The translations under genes and the position numbers were made by a program. 42,135 nucleotides of DNA, from assembly GCA_035290025.1 (NCBI GenBank), contig DATDVL010000031.1, positions 1 to 42,135 on the forward strand. Reading direction: 5' to 3'. The notes under the pieces are model-generated. The model did not search any database. It was not told where the DNA came from and worked only from the letters and a program-made list of their open reading frames with translations. The DNA comes from DATDVL01 sp035290025. Its GTDB lineage: Archaea; Nanobdellota; Nanobdellia; SCGC-AAA011-G17; DATDVL01. Shown one piece after another: positions 24,054 through 32,792 of this stretch (positions are counted from its first letter, which is position 1; each line of letters begins with the position of its first letter).

Positions 24054-26195
24054 CTATTCAGTAATAGTTACCTTCTTTCTCACCCGCTTCGGCTTAACAA
24101 CCTTTTCCTTCTTCACCTTCGGAGGAGTAATTACCACACCTTCAGCAACCTGCTTCTTCACCTGCTCTTCACGCCAACGAAGCTTCGCAGGACACACCTT
24201 ATTCAAACAATACAACCAAGGACGCTTACCCTTACGAATAGTCATAACCTGCGGAAAAGAACACTCCTTACACACCTGATCAGAAGGCTTCACCAAAGCA
24301 CCTGAAGGAACAGAAAACGTCGTCTTACACGCAGGATACTTATTACACACAACAAACATACCAAACTTACCCGAACGAATAATCAGCTCACCCTCCTTAC
24401 AAACAGGACAAGCAGCAACACGAGACAACACATGACGCGTCTCCTTCGTCGCCTCCAACAGACCCTGACCAATAGCCAGCTCATGCTCCTTAAAATGCGT
24501 CAACACCTGCAACAAGAAACGCTTCGACTCCTCCAACACTTCAGGCATATTCTTCTTGCCTTCCATAATAGCATCCATCTCCTCCTCAAAATGCCGCGTA
24601 AGCTTCTCATCAAGAATATCAGGACAAAATTGCATCAACGTCTTCACCGTAGCAATACCCAAACTCGTAGCCTCCAAAGACTTATCCTTAATATAATTAC
24701 GCTGCACTAAATTATCAATGATCTGTGCGCGCGTACTTTTTGTGCCCAAATTCCTTTTCTCAAGCTCCTTAATCAAAGAAGCATCAGAATAACGCTTCGG
24801 AGGCTTCGTAACATCCTCCTTCACACTAATCTCTGATTGCTGAATACTATCACCCTGCTGCATAACGGGCAATTCTTGCTCCTCCAACTTCGCAAAATGA
24901 TAAATATGCTGCCAACCATACTGCTGAATAGTCATACCCTTAGCAACAAACAATTCACCATTCACCTCAATAATTACCTTTACTATTTCCCGCTCCAACG
25001 GTGCAGCAAAACACGACAAAAAACGACGAACAATCAGATCATACACCTTCTGCTGCCTACCCTCTAAACTCGCCTGTTCACCCGTAGGAAAAATAGCAGG
25101 ATGGGCAGGATCAACCTTCTTACCCTCAACCGGCTGACGCTTTTCTCCCAACAACTCCTGACAGATATTTGCATACTCCTTCAACTTACCCAACTTTTCC
25201 AACAATGAACGATGACCCAACGAAGCAGGTAACTTCTGCGACGACGTACGAGGATACGAAATCAAACCAGCAGTATACAGATCTTGAGCAATAGCTAAAG
25301 TTTCCTTAGGAGAAACACCAAAATACCGATAGGATTCCATCTGCAACGTCGTCAAATCAAACGGTGGAGGAGGAAAAACCTGCGAAGATTTCTTCTCCAC
25401 TGACTGCACCACAGCAGGATAACCCTTCGTCTTAGCAAGAATAACATCAACTTTATCCTTCTCAAAAATATTCCCAAGAATGTGCTCAGCAACAATCTTT
25501 TGTTCATCAACATAACCCTGCAAAAAAATATTCCAAAACGGCTCAGACTTAAAATTCTTAATATCTTCTTCGCGATCAACAACAATCTTCAACGCAGGAC
25601 CCTGCACACGACCAATAGACAACAACTTAAACAAACCAGCCTTCTTAACTGCCAAGGTTAACGCACGAGAAAGATTAATGCCATATAAATAATCCACAAA
25701 ATGTCTAGTCTCACCCGCTTCTATAAAAGGGAAATCAAGATGTGGTGACGCATGTTCATAAGAAGCAACCAGTTCATCTTTCGTTAAGGTGGAGAACTTC
25801 ATACGACGACCATCTTTCTGACTACAAATAAAACGAATAACATTCCAGCCAATAGTAGAACCCTCAATATCAAAGTCACAAGCAACGGTAAACTCATCAG
25901 CACGCTTCGCTAACTTTTCCAGAACTCTAACATACTTTTCAGAAAAATCAGACTTTTTATTGATCTCATAACTCGGACGCCACTCAATATCCCAAACAGG
26001 ATACTTCCAACCATTCTTCTCTTTTTCCACAAGATTAAACAAATGACCAACAGCACACCCCACCAAAATATCCTTACCCTTAAAAGAAACTTCATAATAA
26101 GGAACCTGGCCAATATTTATTCTCTTCGCCTCACCTAAAGCTAAAGCAATCTTCTCCGCCTGAGCAGGCTTCTCGCAAATAATCAACTCAGTCAT
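24054..26195 (-). CDS. topA: DNA topoisomerase I (type IA)
   Basis: Type IA topoisomerase of 713 residues that relaxes negatively supercoiled DNA through a 5'-phosphotyrosine. The Toprim domain (LIICEKPAQAEKIALALGEA, with VACDFDIEGSTIGWN) is at the N-terminus, the active-site Tyr lies in TAGLISYPRTSSQKLP (about residue 310), and the end has two zinc ribbons (ACPVCKEGELII...CNKYPACK and VCKECSFPQ...CLNKVCPA) then a Lys/Arg-rich tail. The start is ATG 26195; the upstream in-frame TTG at 26204 is weaker. It is not a reverse gyrase (no helicase part), which argues against a hyperthermophile. Confidence 0.95.
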   Translation of the reverse strand: MTELIICEKPAQAEKIALALGEAKRINIGQVPYYEVSFKGKDILVGCAVGHLFNLVEKEKNGWKYPVWDIEWRPSYEINKKSDFSEKYVRVLEKLAKRADEFTVACDFDIEGSTIGWNVIRFICSQKDGRRMKFSTLTKDELVASYEHASPHLDFPFIEAGETRHFVDYLYGINLSRALTLAVKKAGLFKLLSIGRVQGPALKIVVDREEDIKNFKSEPFWNIFLQGYVDEQKIVAEHILGNIFEKDKVDVILAKTKGYPAVVQSVEKKSSQVFPPPPFDLTTLQMESYRYFGVSPKETLAIAQDLYTAGLISYPRTSSQKLPASLGHRSLLEKLGKLKEYANICQELLGEKRQPVEGKKVDPAHPAIFPTGEQASLEGRQQKVYDLIVRRFLSCFAAPLEREIVKVIIEVNGELFVAKGMTIQQYGWQHIYHFAKLEEQELPVMQQGDSIQQSEISVKEDVTKPPKRYSDASLIKELEKRNLGTKSTRAQIIDNLVQRNYIKDKSLEATSLGIATVKTLMQFCPDILDEKLTRHFEEEMDAIMEGKKNMPEVLEESKRFLLQVLTHFKEHELAIGQGLLEATKETRHVLSRVAACPVCKEGELIIRSGKFGMFVVCNKYPACKTTFSVPSGALVKPSDQVCKECSFPQVMTIRKGKRPWLYCLNKVCPAKLRWREEQVKKQVAEGVVITPPKVKKEKVVKPKRVRKKVTITE

Positions 26196-26268
26196 AACAA
26201 TCAAATACTAGACCGACTATAAAAAACTTAAGGACTAATCAGACCAAGCAAACATACCACTTGTTCAT

Positions 26269-27543
26269 TTAAATATTTTTCTTCGGCTTGATAACCTTAA
26301 ACGAAACATACTTCTGCAAACACGAAGGAACCTTTATCGAACCATCCTTCTGCTGATAATTCTCCAAGATAGCAACCAAGATACGCGGCGTAGCAATAGC
26401 CGTACCATTCAACAAATAAGGATGCACTAACTTTTCACCATCCTGGAAACGAATATTCAACGCATGCGACTGGTAATCCGTACAATTAGAACACGAAACC
26501 ATCTCACGGAAAGCATTCTGCACTGGCATCCACACTTCCAAATCATACTTCTTAATAGCTGTATCATTCAACGCACCTGAAGCAATAGAAATAACACGAT
26601 AATGCAGTTTCAACTTCTTAAAAATCTCCTCAGAAATTTTAATCATCGTCTCCTGCATCTTACGCGCATGATCAGGATGGCAATACACCAACTGCTCTAC
26701 CTTACGGAATTCATGCACACGGAAAATACCCTTCGTATCCTTACCATGAGCACCCGCTTCACGACGGAAACATTCAGAAATACCTGCATATTTCAACGGC
26801 AAATCCTTCACAACCTCACCCGCATGCAAACTTACCAACGTCTGCTCAGCAGTACCAATCAAAAACAAGTCATCATCAGACTTGTACAATGTCTCAGCAA
26901 AATCACCCAACTCAGCAGCACCCTCCATACACTCCTTCTTCAACAAATCAGGCGTACGCATCAAGGTGTACCCCTGCTTCTTCAACATGTCGAGAGCAAA
27001 ACGAATAATAGCAAAATCCAACTCAACCAACTCATTCTTCAAATAATAAAAACGTGCACCAGAAACTTTAGCAGCACGCTCCAAATCAGCAAGATCCAAA
27101 TCATGCAATATATCAACATGCGACTTCAAAGAAAACTTGAACGAAGGCTTCTTACCCAACGTACGCAACGTCTTATTACCCTCTTCATCCTGAGCAACAG
27201 GAACATCATCATCCAACAAGTTAGGAATCTCCTTCAACAACACCTTAATTTCAGCCTGCAACTCACCATCACGCACTTCTAACTTCTTAATATCATTAGG
27301 GACTTCCTTCAAATCTTTCAAAACAACAGCAATATCCTTATTTTGCTTTTTCAAACGATTAACCTGCTCAGATAACAAGTTACGCTTCTGACGCAAAGCA
27401 TCACCTTCCTGCTTTAATGAACGCCATTCCTTATCTAAGTCCAACAATTTATCAACAAGAACACAACGATCCTGCTTGAAACGACGCTTCAAGGACTCTT
27501 TAACAGCATCAGGATGTTCACGAATAAACTTTATGTCTAACAT
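26269..27543 (-). CDS. serS: Seryl-tRNA synthetase
   Basis: Class II aminoacyl-tRNA synthetase of 424 residues that charges tRNA-Ser. The N-terminal coiled-coil arm for the tRNA long variable loop spans about residues 25-115 (LKQEGDALRQKRNLL, then VNRLKKQNKDIAVVL). Motif 2 is SECFRREAGAHGKDTKGIFR and motif 3 is NGTAIATPRILVAILENYQQ. It is the ordinary bacterial/archaeal type rather than the methanogen-specific rare form. A TATA-like CTATATATAAAC at 27601-27612 lies upstream on the minus strand. Confidence 0.96.
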   Translation of the reverse strand: MLDIKFIREHPDAVKESLKRRFKQDRCVLVDKLLDLDKEWRSLKQEGDALRQKRNLLSEQVNRLKKQNKDIAVVLKDLKEVPNDIKKLEVRDGELQAEIKVLLKEIPNLLDDDVPVAQDEEGNKTLRTLGKKPSFKFSLKSHVDILHDLDLADLERAAKVSGARFYYLKNELVELDFAIIRFALDMLKKQGYTLMRTPDLLKKECMEGAAELGDFAETLYKSDDDLFLIGTAEQTLVSLHAGEVVKDLPLKYAGISECFRREAGAHGKDTKGIFRVHEFRKVEQLVYCHPDHARKMQETMIKISEEIFKKLKLHYRVISIASGALNDTAIKKYDLEVWMPVQNAFREMVSCSNCTDYQSHALNIRFQDGEKLVHPYLLNGTAIATPRILVAILENYQQKDGSIKVPSCLQKYVSFKVIKPKKNI

Positions 27544-27637
27544 AGGACACGATAGAATGTCAATACTTCTTAAATGTTACTGGAAAATTAAATGACGAAG
27601 GTTTATATATAGTAGCACCTATAGTTTAGGAAAGAAA

Positions 27638-27648
27638 GATTTAAATAG
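27638..27648 (+). promoter_or_regulatory. TATA box for the wHTH gene
   Basis: GATTTAAATAG lies 37 bases before the ATG at 27686; a CGGGGGAAC ribosome-like site stands just before the start. Confidence 0.45.
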
Positions 27649-27685
27649 CACAAGTAAAACAAAAAAAGTTATCGGGGGAACATGC

Positions 27686-27961
27686 ATGCCAAAAAAATCC
27701 AAAGACATTTTTGAAGTTTTCTTCAGAAGAAAACCAGCAATGATCCTTGTGGCATTAAAAAGCAGCAACAAAAACCGATACGGATCCATTCTCGCAAAAG
27801 AAGTCGACTGCACCTATTCTCACGTTGTCAAAATATTACAAGACATGGAACGAAGCAACCTTGTCAGCTTCGAAAAAACAGGAAGAATCAAAAGCATCAA
27901 GCTCACAGAAAACGGTTTGAAAGTAGCAGACCACATTGAACGCATAAAAACCATTCTCTAA
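27686..27961 (+). CDS. Winged-HTH transcription regulator
   Basis: A 91-residue single-domain DNA-binding protein. KKPAMILVALKSSNKNRYGSILA-type helices, then VDCTYSHVVKILQDMERSNLVSFEK as the recognition helix and wing, and a final amphipathic helix (VADHIERIKTIL) give a MarR/ArsR-like winged helix. It is 3 bases before the next gene and likely cotranscribed. Before the mobile element inserted, this operon directly preceded the VWA cluster at 35018. Targets unknown. Confidence 0.82.
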   Translation: MPKKSKDIFEVFFRRKPAMILVALKSSNKNRYGSILAKEVDCTYSHVVKILQDMERSNLVSFEKTGRIKSIKLTENGLKVADHIERIKTIL

Positions 27962-27964
27962 ACT

Positions 27965-28360
27965 ATGATAGGTGTTTACAAAGCAAAAGATATAGAACTT
28001 TTTCTTTATGCAACAGATAATGAACTACGAGCAGCCGCAAGAAAAACACAAGAACATACCATAATCGTCCACGACAGTCACGGAAGATTATTGGGACTCC
28101 CTTTAGTCGTCTCACCAACCTCTCAAGAAGCACGATTCACTGTTCATACATCAGGGCCTCGATCTGACAAGTTTTACAGCCTTACCATATCACGAAGATG
28201 GCTTCTAGATGCAAGTGAGCAAGGAAAAAAAACTTATGGCACCTCGGGTAACACGCCTATTACAAGAACCCATATCAGACGATGGACAATAGACATGAAT
28301 CTCGCAACAATGATTGAAAAAGGCCTAAGAGAAACAGAAACCAGCGGCTTTGCACATTAA
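27965..28360 (+). CDS. Unknown protein, C-terminus altered by the transposon end
   Basis: A 131-residue protein of no family I recognise, begins MIGVYKAKDIELFLYATDNE and is alpha/beta with a basic helix THIRRWTIDMNL. The last four residues (GFAH) and the stop are encoded by the left end of the mobile element. The target duplication GAAACCAGC encodes Glu-Thr-Ser in frame, and the other copy (34973-34981) is followed directly by TAA. Without the element the protein would end ETS-stop at 127 residues. The insertion therefore replaced only the stop and left the protein nearly intact. Confidence 0.7.
   Translation: MIGVYKAKDIELFLYATDNELRAAARKTQEHTIIVHDSHGRLLGLPLVVSPTSQEARFTVHTSGPRSDKFYSLTISRRWLLDASEQGKKTYGTSGNTPITRTHIRRWTIDMNLATMIEKGLRETETSGFAH
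28337..28345 (+). repeat. Left copy of 9-bp target-site duplication
   Basis: GAAACCAGC immediately before the left inverted end; the identical 9 bases follow the right end at 34973-34981. Nine bases is the duplication length of the IS903 group of the IS5 family. Confidence 0.88.
28346..28360 (+). repeat. Left terminal inverted repeat of the mobile element
   Basis: GGCTTTGCACATTAA, a perfect inverted copy of 34958-34972. IS903-type ends also start GGCTTTG. Confidence 0.9.
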
Positions 28361-28389
28361 ATGATAGCTAAAACCTTGAAAACTTGTTC

Positions 28390-28419
28390 TGCACAATAAT
28401 TACCCATTTTGCACAATAA
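28390..28419 (+). repeat. Two subterminal repeats near the left end
   Basis: TGCACAATAA occurs at 28390-28399 and 28410-28419. It differs by one base from TGCACATTAA of the terminal repeat (28351-28360), and the first copy is 39 bases in from it. A similar copy, TTAAATGTGCA in reverse, lies 40 bases in from the right end (34917-34927). They may be additional transposase-binding sites; the second overlaps the promoter of the restriction gene. Confidence 0.5.
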
Positions 28420-28427
28420 ATATATAC
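28418..28427 (+). promoter_or_regulatory. Probable TATA box for the restriction endonuclease gene
   Basis: AAATATATAC stands about 20 bases before the chosen ATG at 28448, abutting the second TGCACAATAA repeat. Binding of transposase there might affect transcription of the restriction gene (inference). Confidence 0.4.
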
Positions 28428-28447
28428 TCTCATTCTGTCTAGATTTT

Positions 28448-29167
28448 ATGGTTATTACTCCCGTTCCAGAGATAGACATTAAAGACACGCTTCAAAAGAT
28501 TTCTAAGATGGGATTTGTTCCAACTTTGCGTTCGGATGACACAGGTATAGGTTATACTTTAGAAATTCTTATGGCTATAAAGGAAAACAACTCTGGCGAA
28601 GCAGATTTGAAATATCTTGGTATTCCTGTTGAACTTAAGGCTCAACGTAAAAAAGCTTCTTCAAATATTACTCTTATTACAAAATCTCCTAATTGGAATC
28701 CTTTACCTTGCAAGGGTATTATAGAAAAATATGGTTATAAAGATGTCAAGAAGAGGCAAGGTCTTAAGGTTACTCTGAAAGCAACTGAATTTAATTCTCA
28801 AGGGTTGAAATTTGAGATTATTAATGGAAATCTTAATATTGTTCATAAAAAGGATGGCGTTATCTGTTATTTTGTTCTTGACGAGCTTATGCTTAAAATA
28901 AGGGATAAATTGTTTGAAAATCTTTTATTAGTCTTTGCCGATTCCAAAAAGATTAAGGGTATAGAAAATTTTCATTATAACGAAGCGTATTTACTCACTC
29001 ATTTAAGTGAAGAAAAACTTACAGAACTTATTAAAGGTGGTTTCCTCGTTTTTGAATTTCGAATGCATATTAAAGAATCTGGAAGTGTTAGGGATCATGG
29101 TTCTGGGTTTCGACTCAATAGGAGGCATATCACTCAGTTATATGAAAAGAGAGAGAAAATATTATAG
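28448..29167 (+). CDS. MvaI/BcnI-family restriction endonuclease
   Basis: A 239-residue type II restriction enzyme of the MvaI/BcnI family (PD-(D/E)XK, related to MutH). DTGIGYTLEILMAI is the family's N-terminal signature, ADLKYLGIPVELKAQRKKAS supplies the catalytic D53 and E62-x-K64, and ITLITKSPNWNPLP is the typical following strand and loop. Known members cut CCWGG (MvaI) or CCSGG (BcnI) as monomers; the site here is unknown. The start is ATG 28448 because the conserved region begins soon after and the longer frame would need TTG. It converges on the methyltransferase at 29162 with a 6-base overlap of stops. Confidence 0.88.
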   Translation: MVITPVPEIDIKDTLQKISKMGFVPTLRSDDTGIGYTLEILMAIKENNSGEADLKYLGIPVELKAQRKKASSNITLITKSPNWNPLPCKGIIEKYGYKDVKKRQGLKVTLKATEFNSQGLKFEIINGNLNIVHKKDGVICYFVLDELMLKIRDKLFENLLLVFADSKKIKGIENFHYNEAYLLTHLSEEKLTELIKGGFLVFEFRMHIKESGSVRDHGSGFRLNRRHITQLYEKREKIL

Positions 29168-30466
29168 TTTTTCTAGTACTATTATCCATTCTTCGTTCAT
29201 AGTGGAGGAATGATTCCCGACAATGTTGGTTGGACTGTTTCTTTTTGGCATCCTCTTATTTGGTATGTTTCTTATGAATGTATTATGGTGTTTGTAATGG
29301 TTTCTTGCTTGAAAGAGTTCTAAGATGATTTCGTCAGTCGGTATTTGCACATCTTTAACTGTCCTATTTCCTACTACAAAACATAGAAATGCACCTTTCT
29401 TTGTTACTCGATGCATTTCATCAACGCATTTATCAAAGTCTACATAGAAACTTAAAACATCTTTTGCTCTTTTTTGATCTTTTTTAGCGATTTTATCTAA
29501 AGTTTTGATTAAAGTTAATGAGGGAAGTTCGTGATTTAATCCCTTGGTAGGAATGCCTCCTAAGCTTATTTTGTCTATTCCTAGGACTTTTTCTTTGCTA
29601 TATCCTATCCATTGAAGTGCTAAGCGAGAAAACTGTCCATATGCTACTGTAGTCCTGCTGTCCCCATAGGGTGGGGAAGTCACAATTAAGTCTATTTCAT
29701 TGTTTGGTATGGACGTTTTATATCTCGAGTCTTCTGTTAAAATTTTTACTTCACACTTGTTTCTTTCTTTTATGTATTCTTTCATAGAGTTAATATTTTC
29801 TCGTGCTTTTTTGTCAAACTCTTCAAAGGTGTTAGGGTTATGTTTTTGAAGCATTTCTTTATTCATTCTATAAAGTTTATATTCCCTTTTTCTAGTATTT
29901 GAAACTGTTCTTACTACTTCTGAAAAGACTACTAAAAAGAAGTTTCTTACCTCTTCATTATCTATCTTACCTATGTTTTTTCTCAGAATGGCTAAGTCTA
30001 TAATGACACTATTTTTGAACCAAAAATTTATATTGAAGAAATCTGGTCTTTCGATATTCACACTTGTAGGATTACTTTTATCTTCAAGAGATCTTTTCAT
30101 TAGAAGCATATATTCTTCTAATAATTCCTTTTCATCAAGAGGAGTAGTCTTAACCTTAGAAATGAGTAAAGCAAGAGGGTTGATATCTATTCCATACGCT
30201 TTTTTAAAATTTTGATGTAACGTAGCTTCTAAAATGCTAGTTCCAGAACCCATGAAAGGATCTAAAATGACTTTTGCATCAGAACCATAAGTAGAAATAA
30301 GTCTTCGAGTAATCTGCGGGATCATCATTGCAGGATAAGTATGGAACCCGTGGTTACTCATTTTAGTGAATTCTTTTCTGAAGTCCCAAGAATTATCAAC
30401 GAATTTGTTCCCTCTTTCTAATAATTTTTGAGATTGCATATCCTCTTTATTGTCTCCCCCCTTCAT
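29162..30466 (-). CDS. DNA methyltransferase, N4-cytosine-type (SPPY), partner of the endonuclease
   Basis: A 434-residue DNA amino-methyltransferase. The SAM motif VILDPFMGSGTSILEATLHQ (FMGSGT at 71-76) precedes the catalytic LIVTSPPYGDS (SPPY at 264-267), about 190 residues apart with the likely target-recognition region between. SPPY favours N4-cytosine, as in the methylases paired with MvaI and BcnI. GAFLCFVVGNRTVKDVQIPT is the following conserved strand. It should protect the host at the sites cut by the adjacent enzyme. It follows the 83-residue wHTH gene by 38 bases on the same strand. Confidence 0.87.
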   Translation of the reverse strand: MKGGDNKEDMQSQKLLERGNKFVDNSWDFRKEFTKMSNHGFHTYPAMMIPQITRRLISTYGSDAKVILDPFMGSGTSILEATLHQNFKKAYGIDINPLALLISKVKTTPLDEKELLEEYMLLMKRSLEDKSNPTSVNIERPDFFNINFWFKNSVIIDLAILRKNIGKIDNEEVRNFFLVVFSEVVRTVSNTRKREYKLYRMNKEMLQKHNPNTFEEFDKKARENINSMKEYIKERNKCEVKILTEDSRYKTSIPNNEIDLIVTSPPYGDSRTTVAYGQFSRLALQWIGYSKEKVLGIDKISLGGIPTKGLNHELPSLTLIKTLDKIAKKDQKRAKDVLSFYVDFDKCVDEMHRVTKKGAFLCFVVGNRTVKDVQIPTDEIILELFQARNHYKHHNTFIRNIPNKRMPKRNSPTNIVGNHSSTMNEEWIIVLEKL

Positions 30467-30504
30467 ATACTTTACCTCAAATTTTCCGAAAATCTTCCGT
30501 CAAT

Positions 30505-30756
30505 TCATTGTGCTATTTCTTTAAAAATCTCTTCAGGTGACTTTAATTGATAGACTTTTTTCCTTTTATCTTTTTTATCCCTATCAGCAATTATCCACCC
30601 AGCCTTTTTCAAATCATAAAAAAAGACACTTAATAGGTGCTGATCCTCTTCTTTCAATATTTCTTGTGCCTTCTGATTCGTAAACTTTTTGTTTTTTAAT
30701 ACATTCCATAAGTGGATGTACCTTTTCATTTCCCATTTTGGGATAATCTCTGCCAT
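30505..30756 (-). CDS. Small winged-HTH protein, probable controller
   Basis: An 83-residue protein. KRYIHLWNVLKNKKFTNQKA, EEDQHLLSVFFYDLKKAGWI and the charged wing DRDKKDKRKKVYQLKSPEEI give a compact wHTH. It sits just upstream of the DNA methyltransferase gene, the usual position of controller genes in restriction-modification systems, although it is not the classical XRE-type C protein. Its own promoter has a TATA-like TTTATATA and a quasi-palindrome ACTTACATAAGT near the transcription start; ACATAAGT also occurs in the transposase promoter. Autoregulation is inferred. Confidence 0.7.
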   Translation of the reverse strand: MAEIIPKWEMKRYIHLWNVLKNKKFTNQKAQEILKEEDQHLLSVFFYDLKKAGWIIADRDKKDKRKKVYQLKSPEEIFKEIAQ

Positions 30757-30760
30757 AATA

Positions 30761-30790
30761 TACTTATGTAAGTAATTAGTCTATATAAAT
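30761..30790 (-). promoter_or_regulatory. wHTH promoter with ACATAAGT site
   Basis: On the minus strand a TATATAG-type box (about 30780-30790) is followed by TACTTACATAAGTA (30760-30773) just before the ATG at 30756. The 8-mer ACATAAGT recurs in the transposase promoter at 33921-33928. Possible shared operator. Confidence 0.4.
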
Positions 30791-30899
30791 TTATGGTAAT
30801 TAAACTTGCCCAAATAGTTTTAAAAAATTGGTATTGTTAAGATTTTTCATGCATTAAATATTATCCAGAAAAAACAACTTATCCCGAAATTATCAATAC

Positions 30900-32792
30900 C
30901 TAAGGCTTTAATGAGATTAGTTTTTTTAACTCTATCAAGTTACTCTCTTTATCTCGATGTTTGTACCCCAGATCTTTGCATATATCTATTATTTTTACAA
31001 CGAATTTATTAGACTCAAGATTATTCATCATAATAATATTTCCTTCTTTTTCACTTGTATGCCATTCAAGTCCAATATTTAGTGGGGATCTTGGTGTATA
31101 TCCATGAACATTAAAGATATCATGTTTGCTCTGGGTTATCCATCCTGCCCCTACCTCCGATACTGCTGCCCAAGAACTTGCCATTTCATTGCTGGTAATA
31201 TATATTACAAAAATCTTTTCCGTTGAATAACTATCAACAAAAAAATCCCTCAAATAATCAAATACTTCTTTTCCATGAGGTATCCAGCACTCTTCATTAT
31301 CACAATTAGTATAAATAACATCACTATCAGGTACACCATTGTAAGAAAGCATTTTATAAATTATATCTGCTAAATCTTTATCAGCTTTTGTATGACTTAT
31401 TAAAATTCGTTTTTTCTGAGAATCAACCTTTTGTTTTATTCCCACTATTGGCATGAACTTATTTATCTCAAACGCTATTAATTCTTGAACCCCTTCTGGC
31501 ATCTTATCTTTAAATTTTATTGCAAGCTTTTCTGCTGCCCCTGTTGAGACTGTTTTGGTATACTCATCAATTTTTCTTATTAGTTCTACTTCATTTTTCT
31601 TTTGAAGTTCATTTTTTTCCTTATCTTTTTCGTCTTTTTTATGCGCAGCATAAATCGTTCTCATATCAATAATTTGTGGAAGAAGTGTTTCACTTACATA
31701 GGAAATAACCTTTTGGTATCTGGGATCATCAGTTTTATAACCTTGGCGATTGCTTAAAGATATGTCTGGCAATTCTGTTTCCTCAAGTAAATCTATGTGT
31801 AATTGTCCAACAATATAAACTTCAGATAGCTTATTTTTACCTACTACAGGAAGAATGTTATATTCCCCTAATTTTCCACGTGATATAATCGAAATGAAAT
31901 TATCTGGGAAATCATTTGGATCATTTTTCCTATCTCTAGTAGTTTTATAAGCACCTATCCAACCTTTTATTTCTAAAATGTACTCTTTTTGCACCCCATA
32001 TTTATTTTTAAGTGGGAGTCTCATTAGAACTGCGTCTTCTTTTTTTATTACTTCATTAGTTATTTCTTTTTCGTCTTCAATAATATCTAATTTAAAATGT
32101 TCTGCCAGATCATGATATTCTTTTCCTAGAATTATTAAGGCACAAAGATCTCCAATCATCTCTTTATCAAAATTTTGGATTGATATCTCATCTAAACGTG
32201 TTATTATGTGTATCTTAAAATTTTCATTTATCAATGGGAATATCTTAAGAAGGTTTTTCTTAATCGCCTTTGCGCTCTTATGTAAACCATATTGAGGATT
32301 TGTCATTACAATTGAAGTCCCATCTTTCTTAACAAAATTAAACTTGATTTCTTCATCATTCAGAGGCTTTAACATGTTATCCTCTTCAACATGTCTTGAT
32401 AAAACAAATCCTGACTTTTCATTATTTTTCACCGTCATCACAAGCACATTTTCTGAAACTGATAATGCAGCTAATTTACCAACACCTTTTCTTCCCATCC
32501 TTTTTCTCTTCATTCCTGTTACATATGACTCTTCTTCAGTTTTTCTAGTCTCAACTGCTACATCAAGATATTTTTCAATATCTCCTTCTTTGTAAGACAT
32601 CCCATTTCCATCATCTTCTACTGTAATTGAGTCTTGTTTTTCTATGATATAAACATTTTTTGCCCCAGCATCGTATGAGTTAGCAATTAATTCTGCAAGA
32701 ACATAATAAATATTAGTATAAAGGCTTGGTCCTAAAAGCTCCAAAATACGAGGGTTTATGGTTATTTGATAGTGTTTTTCATTATTTATCAT
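30900..32792 (-). CDS. GHKL (MORC-like) ATPase fused to a TIR domain
   Basis: A 630-residue protein. Residues about 1-200 form a GHKL ATPase: LAELIANSYDAGAKNVYIIE (N box with ELxxN), VEDDGNGMSY (D-x-G-x-G) and RMGRKGVGKLAALSVS (GxxGxGK lid). A second alpha/beta transducer-like region follows to about 380, then a charged coiled-coil (AHKKDEKDKEKNELQKKNEV). From about 460, KKRILISHTKADKDLADIIY and FVIYITSNEMASSWAAVSEV form a TIR domain; the Glu in SEVG (about 546) sits where TIR NADases have the catalytic Glu. ATG 32792 is preferred to GTG 32798. It overlaps the end of the cytosine-5 methyltransferase gene by 11 bases. Confidence 0.85.
   Translation of the reverse strand: MINNEKHYQITINPRILELLGPSLYTNIYYVLAELIANSYDAGAKNVYIIEKQDSITVEDDGNGMSYKEGDIEKYLDVAVETRKTEEESYVTGMKRKRMGRKGVGKLAALSVSENVLVMTVKNNEKSGFVLSRHVEEDNMLKPLNDEEIKFNFVKKDGTSIVMTNPQYGLHKSAKAIKKNLLKIFPLINENFKIHIITRLDEISIQNFDKEMIGDLCALIILGKEYHDLAEHFKLDIIEDEKEITNEVIKKEDAVLMRLPLKNKYGVQKEYILEIKGWIGAYKTTRDRKNDPNDFPDNFISIISRGKLGEYNILPVVGKNKLSEVYIVGQLHIDLLEETELPDISLSNRQGYKTDDPRYQKVISYVSETLLPQIIDMRTIYAAHKKDEKDKEKNELQKKNEVELIRKIDEYTKTVSTGAAEKLAIKFKDKMPEGVQELIAFEINKFMPIVGIKQKVDSQKKRILISHTKADKDLADIIYKMLSYNGVPDSDVIYTNCDNEECWIPHGKEVFDYLRDFFVDSYSTEKIFVIYITSNEMASSWAAVSEVGAGWITQSKHDIFNVHGYTPRSPLNIGLEWHTSEKEGNIIMMNNLESNKFVVKIIDICKDLGYKHRDKESNLIELKKLISLKP

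Noticed and set aside
24054..26195. Reverse gyrase
   Set aside because: The protein has no helicase half; it is an ordinary type IA topoisomerase with zinc ribbons.
26602..27282. Open frame antisense to serS
   Set aside because: Leu/Gln/Thr-rich shadow with no ribosome site, and serS motifs cover the region.
28390..28419. Short direct repeats as a CRISPR-like array
   Set aside because: Two 10-base copies only, unequal spacing to the end repeat, and no cas genes; they fit subterminal transposon sites.
28361..28447. Remnant of a second IS copy at the left end of the transposon
   Set aside because: Only the terminal and subterminal repeats are found; no transposase-like coding sequence is visible in this short stretch.
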